Below, one piece after another: positions 32,652 to 41,352 of a stretch of 64,000 bases of DNA. The DNA is from Nostoc linckia NIES-25. Its GTDB lineage: Bacteria > Cyanobacteriota > Cyanobacteriia > Cyanobacteriales > Nostocaceae. Made by a program: the position numbers and the translations under genes. Location: NCBI RefSeq assembly GCF_002368035.1, contig NZ_AP018223.1:1156449-1220448 (forward strand), read 5' to 3'. The notes under the pieces were generated by a model that worked only from the letters and a program-made list of their open reading frames with translations, did no database searches and was not told the origin of the DNA. The number at the start of each line of letters is the position of its first letter. The first letter of the stretch is position 1.

Positions 32652-33263
32652 TTAAAACTCCTTTTGTCTCATGTTTTTAATATTCTGCATATGATATTTT
32701 TCAAACAAGTCAGAATTATAATAAATAGCCCCCGCTATTTTTTGGGGTGTATATTTATAAGAAATTGATTTAAAATATTCAAACCAATCATTTGTACCAG
32801 AATATTTAAATGGAAATAAATCTGGTCTTAGCCAACCTTTAAAAAAATATTTTAAAAATTTTTGATATTTTTGTTCTTCTCTCTCAGTTCTAGATATCAA
32901 GCTTATATCGAAATCATATAACTCTGACCAAAATTTTTCAAAAATTTCTGTAGATATAATAGCTATATCTATATCTGATTCTTCAGAAAACGAATTCCAG
33001 AGTTTACTTGGAGCTACACTAAATCCTAGTTTAGCTGAACCAACCATTAGTACACATTCTGGTCTTTCTTGAAAATGAGTAGCAATTTCATGTTTTAGGT
33101 CAAAATATTTACCTTCGTTATCTTTAAAAACATAAGGTGTACCATGTATTATATATTTTTGAACAATTAATTTCTCTGTTAGAGAGTAATCACGTAATGC
33201 TGTTTTGAATATATCAATCTTTTGATTAATATGACTTTGGTCAATTATTAAAGTTTGCCACAT
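32652..33263 (-). CDS. Nucleotidyltransferase-like protein, operon partner of DUF262
   Basis: A 203-residue protein. VLMVGSAKLGFSV (about residue 71) followed by ESDIDIAIISTEIF (about 94) has the GS...DxD pattern of the polymerase-beta/MNT nucleotidyltransferase fold. The N-terminal 70 residues (LIIDQSHINQKIDIFKTALRDY...) and the C-terminal part (WFEYFKSISYKYTPQKIAGAI...) are helical and not recognised. It may add a nucleotide to a protein, RNA or small molecule. It precedes the DUF262 gene by one base on the same strand. Strong AT bias. I do not know a named system made of this pair. Confidence 0.65.
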   Translation of the reverse strand: MWQTLIIDQSHINQKIDIFKTALRDYSLTEKLIVQKYIIHGTPYVFKDNEGKYFDLKHEIATHFQERPECVLMVGSAKLGFSVAPSKLWNSFSEESDIDIAIISTEIFEKFWSELYDFDISLISRTEREEQKYQKFLKYFFKGWLRPDLFPFKYSGTNDWFEYFKSISYKYTPQKIAGAIYYNSDLFEKYHMQNIKNMRQKEF

Positions 33264-33596
33264 GGAGTATTTTGTTGAATCAACGTTGCTTGAGCCAAGT
33301 GTGATCGCTAAAAATATTATGTGAGCTTAAATGCCAAAAGCAACTAAGTCAATAAGTGCATATACTTAATCAAATAGTGATTTGATTTTTTAGGTTTGTT
33401 AGGTCGAACAAAAGACAACAGAAGTAAAAAACTAGCCAGAAAATACAGCTGGAATAATTAAAACAGGTTTTTTTACAAAAACGCGATCACAATTATTGAG
33501 TTTACCGCGATCGCCTTACCCATGCATTATGGAGTGAATAAGTTGTACATCTTGGTATCATTGAACGAAGTACCCGTCAGCAATGGGGCGAGAGGG
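33264..33596. other. Intergenic region with two divergent promoters
   Basis: AT-rich, about 330 bases, between the nucleotidyltransferase unit (leftward) and the Uma2 pair (rightward). An open frame from 33522 merges with the Uma2 gene but is not like the family. No repeat or RNA was recognised. Confidence 0.4.
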
Positions 33597-34220
33597 ATGT
33601 ACGCAACCGTTACACAACCAGTGACTTTTCAAGAGTTTCTTGTCTGGGATGATGGTTCAGGCAGAGAGTTTGAGCTATTGGATGGGATTCCTGTGCCGTT
33701 ATCAGAACCAAATGCAAATCATGAAGATTTGATCCAGCGGCTGTGTGCCTACTTAGAAAATCACTGCCAAGAAAATGACCTGCCTTACGTGTCGCGCCAG
33801 TCCAAGCAGGTTCGGCTCAAGACTGCACCACCAGAAAAGGAAAAAAGCCGCAAAGCAGATATTGTCATATTTGCTAAAGAAGAATGGCAGAGGATGAAAA
33901 CTAGCTCTAGTTCTGCTGCTGCATATATTCCGCCACCGGGAATCATTGAGGTGGTTAGCAATAACTGGAAGGACGACTATCTTACTAAACTTGCTGAATA
34001 TGAGGATTTGGGCGTTTTAGAGTACATCATTGTGGACTATGCTGCTTTTGGTGGTATTCGGTTTATTGGCTCTCCCAAGCAGCCGACCATTACAATCTAC
34101 CAACTTGAAGATGGAGAGTATTTACCCGCAAAGGTGTTTCGAGGACAAGCTCGAATTGATTCTAAATTGTTTCCCAACATTTCTTTAACGGCTGAACAAA
34201 TTTTTGCAATGAGTCGCTGA
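33597..34220 (+). CDS. Uma2 family endonuclease-like protein (copy 1 of tandem pair)
   Basis: A 207-residue PD-(D/E)XK-fold protein of the cyanobacterial Uma2 family. It opens MYATVTQPVTFQEFLVWDDG, then FELLDGIPVPLSEP, the Asp strand RKADIVIF, and the catalytic-type GIIEVVSNNWKDDYLTKLAEY with EYIIVD. Nuclease action is inferred from the fold; the biological role is not established. The frame is open to 33522, but the family starts at about MYATV, so ATG 33597 is chosen. The next gene, of equal length, is a paralogue 9 bases downstream. Confidence 0.85.
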   Translation: MYATVTQPVTFQEFLVWDDGSGREFELLDGIPVPLSEPNANHEDLIQRLCAYLENHCQENDLPYVSRQSKQVRLKTAPPEKEKSRKADIVIFAKEEWQRMKTSSSSAAAYIPPPGIIEVVSNNWKDDYLTKLAEYEDLGVLEYIIVDYAAFGGIRFIGSPKQPTITIYQLEDGEYLPAKVFRGQARIDSKLFPNISLTAEQIFAMSR

Positions 34221-34229
34221 TTAGCAACT

Positions 34230-34853
34230 ATGGTTGAAGCACTACTTAAAACTAAGCCAGTAACTTTTGAAGAGTTCATACAGTGGAAATCAGAAGGTAA
34301 CCGTTATGAATTACATCACGGGGCAATTATTGAAATGAATCAACCTGTAGGAAAACATGAAGATATAATTTGTTTTTTAAATGAGAGAATTACGGCTGAA
34401 TATCTTCGCTTAAATTTACCCTACGGAATACCCAAAACTGCTTTAGTAAAACCACCTGAAAGCGAATCAGCTTACTCACCTGATGTTTTGGTGTTAAATC
34501 GTTCCAACTTAGCGAACGAACCATTATGGCAAAAAGAATCAACAGTTATCCAGGCTGGATCAATCCCCTTAGTAATTGAAATTATCAGCACTAATTGGCG
34601 TGTTGATTATTTGGCAAAAGCTGGAGATTATGAGGAAATAGGTATTCCTGAATATTGGATTGTTGATTACTTAGGTTTAGGTGGTAGAAGATTTATTGGT
34701 AGTCCCAAACAACCAACTATCTCTGTTCACGAACTGATAGATGGGGAATACCAAGTTAGTCAGTTTAAGGGAAATGAACGGATAGTATCGCCAACTTTTC
34801 CAGAATTGTCTTTAACTGCTAATCAAATTTTTCAAGCAGAATGGCTTGTTTAA
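34230..34853 (+). CDS. Uma2 family endonuclease-like protein (copy 2 of tandem pair)
   Basis: A 207-residue paralogue of the preceding gene. It has FEEFIQWKSEGNRYELHHGAII, the strand SPDVLVLN, the catalytic-type LVIEIISTNWRVDYLAKAG and EYWIVDYLGLGGRRFIGSPK, then a C-terminus ending SLTANQIF that parallels SLTAEQIF in copy 1. The pair probably arose by tandem duplication and is co-transcribed. The remnant at 39046 resembles this copy more than copy 1 (EAIGIPEYWI). Confidence 0.87.
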   Translation: MVEALLKTKPVTFEEFIQWKSEGNRYELHHGAIIEMNQPVGKHEDIICFLNERITAEYLRLNLPYGIPKTALVKPPESESAYSPDVLVLNRSNLANEPLWQKESTVIQAGSIPLVIEIISTNWRVDYLAKAGDYEEIGIPEYWIVDYLGLGGRRFIGSPKQPTISVHELIDGEYQVSQFKGNERIVSPTFPELSLTANQIFQAEWLV

Positions 34854-34890
34854 AATCAAATTAGAAGCAATTTTTTATACTTTATTCACG

Positions 34891-36879
34891 CTATAAAATC
34901 TCCGTAGCCAACCAAGCACGCAATACCTCTGCGATTGTCCACGCTTGGGCAATACATCCGCGTGGAGTCATTGGGGCATCGCCATCAAAAATTTCGCTGA
35001 GACTGCCAACGCCGTGTGCTGTGAGATGATTAGCCATTGGTTGTAGAAATTGACGCGCCTGTTTAGGATTTTTGTAGACGCGCAGGTGTGCTAGAACAAA
35101 CGACCCTAACAACCAACCCCAGACGGTTCCTTGGTGGTAACCGCCATCACGTTGATACTGATTGCCTCCGTATTTACCCTGGTATTGGGGATGATTGGGG
35201 GCAAGCGATCGCAATCCATGTGAAGTTAGTAGCATCTGTCCGCAAACGTCTACCACTGCTTTTTGTTGGGCTGGTGTCAGCGGGCTTTCGGGTAAGGAAA
35301 CGGTAAAAATCTGGTTAGGGCGCGCAGATGCGTCATCTCCATCGGGAGTATCCAACACATCGTAGCAGTAGCCTGTTTCCTGATTCCAAAAGCGAGAAAA
35401 TCTGATTTGGGCGCGGTCGGCGATCGCCTGATACTCTTGGTGTGGCTTGCCAATCAAACGAGCAAATTTAGCCATTGTTCGCAAAGCATTATACCACAGA
35501 GCGTTGACTTCAATTGGTTTCCCAATGCGAGGCGTGACTACCCAATCTCCGACTTTCGCATCCATCCAAGTGAGTTGCACGCCTTTGTCTCCTGCATACA
35601 GTAAACCATCGGTGGCATCGAGGCGGATGTTGTAGCGGGTACCGCGACAGTGCCAGTCGATGATGTCTGCCAGCACGGGGAACAGTTCCATCAGCAAATC
35701 ATTATCTTCAGTGGCGTTGTAATAAGCTCGAATGGCTTCAAAATACCAAAGAGTTGCATCGACTGTGTTGTATTCTGGTGTCTGGCCTGCATCCGGGAAA
35801 CGATTGGGCAACATTCCCTGGTCTACATGCCTAGCAAAGGTGCGAAGAATCGAACGTGCGATTTCTGGGCGACCGGTGGCGAGGGTCAAACCAGGGAGGC
35901 TAATCATAGTATCGCGTCCCCAGTCACTAAACCAGGGATAACCAGCGATGATAGTTTTACCATAAACGTCTTCTGGCACTGAGCGATCGACGATAAACTG
36001 GTCGGCAGCCAAAACTAAATTATTCACCCAAGCAGGAGAATCGGTAGCATTCAGAGGTCGGTTAGATTTCCAGAGTCCAATTAATTTTTGTTCCAGGATG
36101 TGGCGGTGTTTGAGTGCTGCTTCGCCATTCAACTCTGGTTGCTTGTGAGTGCTGGCAACAAACGTAACTGATTCTCCCACATTAAGGGTAATTTCAAAAG
36201 TAGCGGCGTGGAGGTGGTCTTCTTTGTCGGTTAATCCGCGATAGCGTTCAACTGCTAGGTCAAAGTTATAGTACCAGTCGTGGACAGGGGAGGCGCTGGC
36301 GCGGTCAGTTAGCAGATATATTGGTGCGGCATCAGGATAGGCAGTTACACAAATTCCCTGTTCCACCTGTTCGACGGACATCTGCCAATCATTGTAATTA
36401 TGGGTGTCGCTGTGATAATCGCGGTAGTTGACGATCGCCTTAAGCGTCAACTTCAGCGGTTGGCTGGCACGACGTAGAGTATATTGCACATAGGTTGTAT
36501 TAGCTGCCTGTTGCATCCAGATTCGTTTTTCTAACAAAGCATCAGCAACAGCAAAACGCCAGAGGGGAACTGTACCTTCTAAAGAAAAATGTTCGATCTG
36601 TAGATAGCCGTGGGGACTGACGGTACCATCTCCCCAACGATTGGTGTGTAGAGAATAAAAGCGATCGCCATACAACACTGTTTCATCTAGCTTTGCCAAC
36701 AGTAAGGTGCGACCGAGAGGCGGTTGCAAGGCTGCTACTAGTAAACCGTGATAGCGGCGAGTCAATAAACCTGCCACCGTTCCAGAGGCGTAACCACCAA
36801 TGCCGTTAGTAACCAACCATTCCCGCGACTCGGCTATGTCGAGATTACCGCAGATTTCCCGCCCAAATTCAATACACAT
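34891..36879 (-). CDS. Amylo-alpha-1,6-glucosidase-type glycogen debranching enzyme
   Basis: A 662-residue protein. The N-terminal debranching-enzyme domain begins CGNLDIAESREWLVTNGIGG and YASGTVAGLLTRRYHGLLVA. The C-terminal (alpha/alpha)6 glucosidase barrel has GYPWFSDWGRDTMISLPGL, YNTVDATLWYFEAIRAYY, DGLLYAGDKGVQLTWMDAKV and YQRDGGYHQGTVWGWLLG, where acidic residues such as those of WMDAKVGD fit a catalytic site. It trims alpha-1,6 branches of glycogen or a related glucan in the cytoplasm. It is a single gene, convergent with the Uma2 pair. Confidence 0.9.
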   Translation of the reverse strand: MCIEFGREICGNLDIAESREWLVTNGIGGYASGTVAGLLTRRYHGLLVAALQPPLGRTLLLAKLDETVLYGDRFYSLHTNRWGDGTVSPHGYLQIEHFSLEGTVPLWRFAVADALLEKRIWMQQAANTTYVQYTLRRASQPLKLTLKAIVNYRDYHSDTHNYNDWQMSVEQVEQGICVTAYPDAAPIYLLTDRASASPVHDWYYNFDLAVERYRGLTDKEDHLHAATFEITLNVGESVTFVASTHKQPELNGEAALKHRHILEQKLIGLWKSNRPLNATDSPAWVNNLVLAADQFIVDRSVPEDVYGKTIIAGYPWFSDWGRDTMISLPGLTLATGRPEIARSILRTFARHVDQGMLPNRFPDAGQTPEYNTVDATLWYFEAIRAYYNATEDNDLLMELFPVLADIIDWHCRGTRYNIRLDATDGLLYAGDKGVQLTWMDAKVGDWVVTPRIGKPIEVNALWYNALRTMAKFARLIGKPHQEYQAIADRAQIRFSRFWNQETGYCYDVLDTPDGDDASARPNQIFTVSLPESPLTPAQQKAVVDVCGQMLLTSHGLRSLAPNHPQYQGKYGGNQYQRDGGYHQGTVWGWLLGSFVLAHLRVYKNPKQARQFLQPMANHLTAHGVGSLSEIFDGDAPMTPRGCIAQAWTIAEVLRAWLATEIL

Positions 36880-36985
36880 AACTCAACACTCTTGCTGGCG
36901 ATCGATATTTGGATTATCAGTTATCAATCACATAGTATGGTGAGATGGACATTAAGAAATTATAAAAAAGTCGCGTTGCGGAATC

Positions 36986-37096
36986 TCAGTAGAAGGCAGG
37001 AGCCAGAAGGCAGAGGGCAGGAAGCAGAAGGCAGTTGCGATCGGGGTTTTCAACTTTTGTATTTTACATTTAATTATCTCTACCTACTTAGAATCT
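36986..37096. repeat. AAGTAG-type element with GGCAG heptamer core (copy 1)
   Basis: Left end AGTAGAAGGCAGGAG, then GCAGAGGGCAGGAAGCAGAAGGCAG heptamer-like units, then a conserved right part CAACTTTTGTATTTTACATT and CTCTACCTACTTA. The right part is nearly the same at 56704-56765. It is a non-coding dispersed element with a variable G-rich core. Confidence 0.6.
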
Positions 37097-37560
37097 TCGC
37101 AGATATCAATTCATTTACGTCCCTTATGTCCTAATCCCCTCTGTAGGAGTAGAAAGAACCTGAAGGTGAGTCGGCGCTCAATTTTTGTTGGCATCAGCCC
37201 AAACTATCCAACACATTTAAAGGAAACTGAAGTACGCAATCTAAGTCTTAAAGCTAGACTACAACGAGGGTAAGAAAATCTTCCTTTGCCACTTCCTAGT
37301 TCCCACTCCCCAGTTGCTATTTTAACACAGGCATTAAGTCTATTTTACTTGCTAATTCTGAGGTTTTAGCAAAGCATCTTTGGCTTTGCTGCTGAATTCA
37401 CTAATTATACTGTAAGTCTTTACTAATTTAATTTTGTGGCATCAACAACTGATGACGTTGCCGTCATATATAATAGTCATCCCTGAATTTGGTTGTTAAA
37501 CTTTAAATTACTAATAAAAGCATAATTAATTACTTTAGAAAACTATCCCACAGTTATCGG
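37097..37560. other. Gene-free region upstream of the GGDEF gene
   Basis: About 460 bases between the AAGTAG element and the diguanylate cyclase. It should contain the promoter. No conserved element, RNA or complete gene was recognised. Confidence 0.4.
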
Positions 37561-37578
37561 TTGGTAAAGTTGGAATTA

Positions 37579-39045
37579 ATGAATAGACAAGTAGAAGCGA
37601 TACGAGTTGCTTGGTGCAGTTCAACTGATTTGCCCCAAACAAACAATTTTTATCTCAACTTTGAGTGGATTCGAGTTGATAGTTCAGCTTTATTTGATAA
37701 AGGTTTTGATGCTGTTGTACTCGATATCATGACTTTTGAACACTTGGAGGAAGTTAAGTATATATACACCAATATTGGTTTACCAACAGTAGTTTTGATA
37801 GATACGATTGAGCAAGAATCTATTGCTCTTTCCTGGTTGGAAGCAGGAGATGAAACTTGTAAACGCGATGCAATTGATTGGCAGATAGGTTTGCGTTTGC
37901 AGCGGAGTTTATGGCATAGCAAGCAAAAGCATTCATTTAACCTTGATAAGTTAACGGGGACTGCTAATTTTCGTAAGTTTAATGATTATGCCATCGAGCT
38001 TTTGACATCCAAGGAAGATGGAGAGTCTGTATGTTTGATTTACTTAGATATTGACCGTTTCAAGTTTATTAACGATAGTCATGGCCATATTGCGGGAGAT
38101 CGGATTTTGCAGGAGGTTGGTCAGATTCTACAAAAGTACTCATTAGGAGCAGGTATCGTGGCTCGGACGGGGGGCGATAAATTTGCTATTTGTATGCGTG
38201 GCAATACTGAGCAGGGAAAAGCGTTTGCAGAATTTCTCAGAACTCAGATCGAGACTCATGAATTCTGGCTTGATGAAAAGTCTTCCGTTCATATCACAGC
38301 TTCCTTGGGAGTGGTGCCGATGACAGGACATTCATCTATCGAGCAACTGTGGCAGGAAATCAATCAATGCGTTTATGCTGCTAAGCAGAAGGGACGCAAC
38401 CAAGTTGTCACTGCTGAGGAATTTGATGCTATTGCAGACGCTTCTGGACAAGACAAGCTAATCACTGATTTTGAGCATCGAATTCGGGTGACTGCTGAGA
38501 GGATGATTAATGAGATGGTGCTTAAGGCTAGTCGTTTAGCTAAGAAATACAGAGCAGAAGCCGAACACGATGGCTTGACTGAGATTTTCAATCGCCGCTA
38601 TCTCGACAGATTACTACCACGGGAGATAGAAAAGTCTCACAAGTATAAGCAACCACTAACAGTAATACTCCTCGATCTGGATCATTTCGGCGAAGTAAAT
38701 CGAACTTACGGCTTTCCGACTGGGGATCAAGCACTGAGAACTGCTGCACAAGTATTTAAAAGTAATGTCAGAGCAGTCGATTGGGTGACACGTTACGGTG
38801 GCGAGGAATTCTGTATTATCATGTCCGATACCGATTTGAATACAGGATGTCAGATAGCGGAACGAATTCGCCTAGCTTTGAGCGAGGAAATACTTACAGC
38901 TTACAACAGTCAGCAGTTTCGACTCACTGCTAGCATTGGAGTTGTGGAACTCATGCAAGAAGAAAGTCTTGCATCTTTGTTGCAGCGTGCTAGTGACAAA
39001 GTTCGAGAGGCAAAGAAAAACGGGCGCAATCAAACTTGCTTTTAA
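37579..39045 (+). CDS. Double-GGDEF diguanylate cyclase, receiver-like N-terminus
   Basis: About 488 residues. Residues 1-110 look like a degenerate receiver fold (FDAVVLDIMTFEHLEEV, LPTVVLIDT, WLEAGDE). Residues about 120-270 form a first GGDEF domain (LDKLTGTANFRKFNDY, YLDIDRFKFINDSHGH) whose signature is TGGDKF, off consensus. Residues about 320-488 form a second (DGLTEIFNRRYLDRLL, LDLDHFGEVNRTYG) with the active-type signature YGGEEF, so this half probably makes cyclic di-GMP. The first domain is likely regulatory. ATG 37579 is preferred over TTG 37561. The 3' end abuts a Uma2 remnant. Confidence 0.88.
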   Translation: MNRQVEAIRVAWCSSTDLPQTNNFYLNFEWIRVDSSALFDKGFDAVVLDIMTFEHLEEVKYIYTNIGLPTVVLIDTIEQESIALSWLEAGDETCKRDAIDWQIGLRLQRSLWHSKQKHSFNLDKLTGTANFRKFNDYAIELLTSKEDGESVCLIYLDIDRFKFINDSHGHIAGDRILQEVGQILQKYSLGAGIVARTGGDKFAICMRGNTEQGKAFAEFLRTQIETHEFWLDEKSSVHITASLGVVPMTGHSSIEQLWQEINQCVYAAKQKGRNQVVTAEEFDAIADASGQDKLITDFEHRIRVTAERMINEMVLKASRLAKKYRAEAEHDGLTEIFNRRYLDRLLPREIEKSHKYKQPLTVILLDLDHFGEVNRTYGFPTGDQALRTAAQVFKSNVRAVDWVTRYGGEEFCIIMSDTDLNTGCQIAERIRLALSEEILTAYNSQQFRLTASIGVVELMQEESLASLLQRASDKVREAKKNGRNQTCF

Positions 39046-39371
39046 GATTATGAGGCAATAGGTATCCCCGAATACTGGATTATAAATTACGCTGCTTTAG
39101 GCCGTAGGCGGTTTATTGGCAATCTTAAGTAATCCACTCAGGACTTACGCAATATGTGACTGAAAACCTTATTCAAGCGTAGCGGTAATTCATGTAGACG
39201 CACAGCGGCTACTCTGCGAGAACGCTAAGAGCGAACCCGCAGGGTATTACCGCTACTTTCGTTCTCTTTTGCGTAAGTCCTGCCACTATCTCGGTTTACT
39301 CATTAGTTGAGGGAGAATACCAAGTCCAGCAGTTCCGAAATAGCGATCGCCCTACCTACCACTCATATTAA
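39046..39371 (+). pseudogene. Uma2 C-terminal remnant interrupted by a MITE
   Basis: The sequence reads DYEAIGIPEYWIINYAALGR and RRFIGNLK, then a TAA, then the 144-base element at 39139, then TISVYSLVEGEYQVQQF and RNSDRPTYHSY to a stop at 39371. This lines up with the C-terminal third of the Uma2 gene at 34230. The N-terminal two thirds are missing; the remnant begins one base after the GGDEF stop. A clear dead gene fragment. Confidence 0.8.
39139..39282. mobile_element. 144-base MITE with perfect TIRs and CCACT target duplication
   Basis: The ends CAGGACTTACGCAA and TTGCGTAAGTCCTG are perfect 14-base inverted repeats. CCACT occurs directly on both sides (39134-39138 and 39283-39287), a 5-base target duplication. 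The core is a hairpin around GTAGCGGTAATTC / GGTATTACCGCTAC. The element sits inside a Uma2 remnant. Confidence 0.9.
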
Positions 39372-39485
39372 GTGCGATCGCTTGATTAATTTGAATGCTA
39401 TAATAGCAAAAGGGATGCAGTAGATATTTCCCTCATATTGCAAGATTTGAATGTAAATAAATTTCAAATCTGTGAATAAATAACT

Positions 39486-39570
39486 GGAGAGGTGTCCGAG
39501 CGGTTCATGGTGACGCACTCGAAATGCGTTTTGGGGAAACTCAACGGGGGTTCGAATCCCCCCCTCTCCG
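39486..39570 (+). tRNA. trnS: tRNA-Ser (anticodon CGA)
   Basis: 85 bases with a long variable arm. The acceptor stem GGAGAGG pairs with CCTCTCC, the anticodon stem is ACGCA CTCGAAA TGCGT with anticodon CGA, the variable arm is TTTTGGGGAAACTCAAC, and the T-arm is GGGGGTTCGAATCCCCC. CCA is not encoded. It stands alone. Confidence 0.96.
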
Positions 39571-39770
39571 TTAACAAGATAGTCTTACAACTGATACCAG
39601 AATCCGAAAGTCTTTGCTGTGACCTTCTAATCACCAGATATATTGTACCCAAGCTAGAACTACTATACTTCAGTAATTACTTAGCTTGATATTTGCTAGG
39701 AAACACTAAAATATACATCGCGAACACAGATTTTTAGGATAAACTAATGCCATCGTGTGAGGAGTGAACG

Positions 39771-40940
39771 ATGGCTAATACAAGCTTGGGGCGAGCAGTT
39801 TCGTTCGCTTTTGTTGGTGTTTGTTTTTATCTGGGTATTGGTGCAGGGGTCGTGGTTCGGCTGGGGCAATCACAGCGAACAAATGCTGCTACTACACCCG
39901 CTCAATCTGGTTTGTTACCATTCATACCTAAATCTAGGCAACCAACATCGAAAAAACAAACCTTTGCAGGCACTATTACCATTAAAGCTGTTGGAGATAT
40001 TATTCCTGGTACTAATTTTCCTAACTACAGATTACCCCGCTTTCGAGATCGACTTTTACCAAAATCAGTGAGAAACCACTTGCAAGGATCTGATATCTTG
40101 TTTGGGAACTTTGAAAGTAGTTTAACTAATTATCCATACACTACTAAAGATATTAATCGAGAACAAGTTTTTGCATTTCGCTCCCCACCTGCATATGCTC
40201 AGCTATTTGCTAAAGCTGGTTTTAATGTACTCAATATGGCGAATAACCATGCAATGGATTTTGGCTTGGTAGGGTTCAAAGATACAAAGAAGAATCTTGA
40301 GGCTGCGGGTATTGCTACATTAGGTCATAAAAATCAAATTCTCTATTTAAAAGCTAACAATATACCTGTAGGAATGATTGGTTTTTCTCCTTATGAAATG
40401 TATAATTCCATCCATAATTTAGCGGCAGCCCAAAAGCTCGTAGTCGAAGCTAAAAAGAATGCCAATATTGTAATAGTATCTATGCACGCTGGAGCGGAAG
40501 GAACGGAGGCATTACACGTTAAGAATCAAACAGAGTTTTTTTATGGAGAAAACCGAGGGAATTCAATCAATTTTGCCAGAAAAATGATTGATGCAGGAGC
40601 AGACTTAGTGCTGGGACATGGGCCTCACGTTCCGAGAGCGATGGAAATTTATAAGAATAAAATCATAGCCTATTCTTTAGGAAATTTTTTGGGATATCGG
40701 ACTTTATCTACAAATGCTCAAACTGGAGACTCACTAATTTTAGAAGTCACACTCAATTCATCTGGAAATTTGGTATCAAGTAAAATTATTCCTATTCGCA
40801 TGGATAAGGAGGGAATTCCTGAAGTAGATCGGCATTTTCGGACTGTGAAACTCATGCGTTATTTGAATAATCAAGCTTTTCCTAAAAATCCGGTGAAGAT
40901 TAATAACAAAGGGGAAATCGTTCTAAAAAATAAATTATAG
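39771..40940 (+). CDS. CapA-family (PGA_cap) metallophosphatase-like protein
   Basis: A 389-residue protein with an N-terminal membrane anchor (AVSFAFVGVCFYLGIGAGVVV). The exported domain starts ITIKAVGDIIPGTNFP and shows the CapA landmarks LFGNFESSLTNYP, NMANNHAMDFGLVGF, VIVSMHAGAE and DLVLGHGPHVPRAMEIY followed by IIAYSLGNFLGY. These Asp/His/Asn residues form a calcineurin-like metal site. CapA proteins take part in poly-gamma-glutamate or capsule assembly; the substrate here is not known. It is a single gene after tRNA-Ser. Confidence 0.88.
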   Translation: MANTSLGRAVSFAFVGVCFYLGIGAGVVVRLGQSQRTNAATTPAQSGLLPFIPKSRQPTSKKQTFAGTITIKAVGDIIPGTNFPNYRLPRFRDRLLPKSVRNHLQGSDILFGNFESSLTNYPYTTKDINREQVFAFRSPPAYAQLFAKAGFNVLNMANNHAMDFGLVGFKDTKKNLEAAGIATLGHKNQILYLKANNIPVGMIGFSPYEMYNSIHNLAAAQKLVVEAKKNANIVIVSMHAGAEGTEALHVKNQTEFFYGENRGNSINFARKMIDAGADLVLGHGPHVPRAMEIYKNKIIAYSLGNFLGYRTLSTNAQTGDSLILEVTLNSSGNLVSSKIIPIRMDKEGIPEVDRHFRTVKLMRYLNNQAFPKNPVKINNKGEIVLKNKL

Positions 40941-41137
40941 CGATCGCCCTCTTATTCATAATCCGAAACCTAAAATTGCATTATTTTTTATCCTTGTACC
41001 CCTAGTTGGTGATATTGATAGTCATCAATGGGATTTTTAAATGCGTAGGCGTAGCCCCTCGTAGACATGGCCGCGATTAGCTGAGTTTATAAATACCCGC
41101 TTTTATATTAGGATGTTGCTACGCGTGGGTTCATATC

Positions 41138-41245
41138 TTATAGCGGTTTTCAATTGAATGGAATACATCTTTGAAAATCAAATCATTGTAGGGGCGCACA
41201 GCTGTGCGCCCCTACTGTAGTCTATTCAACTGCAAATTGCTATAA
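41138..41245. mobile_element. MITE-like element around a perfect palindrome
   Basis: The left end TTATAGCGGTTTTCAATTGA is matched inversely at the right end (complement of TTATAGCAATTTGCAGTTGA). The core is a perfect 28-base palindrome at 41188-41215 (GTAGGGGCGCACAG and its complement). About 108 bases. The same palindrome occurs alone at 47391-47418. The remainder of 40941-41352 shows only further palindromic fragments. Confidence 0.65.
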
Positions 41246-41352
41246 ACCTCGCATTAGAGTTATAAATGATACGTTGCCCTTGCTGCTCCTTATTTTCCCC
41301 ACTCGCCACTCCCCAAAATTGCTAGAGTGAAGAAAATTATGAGGACGCAAAT

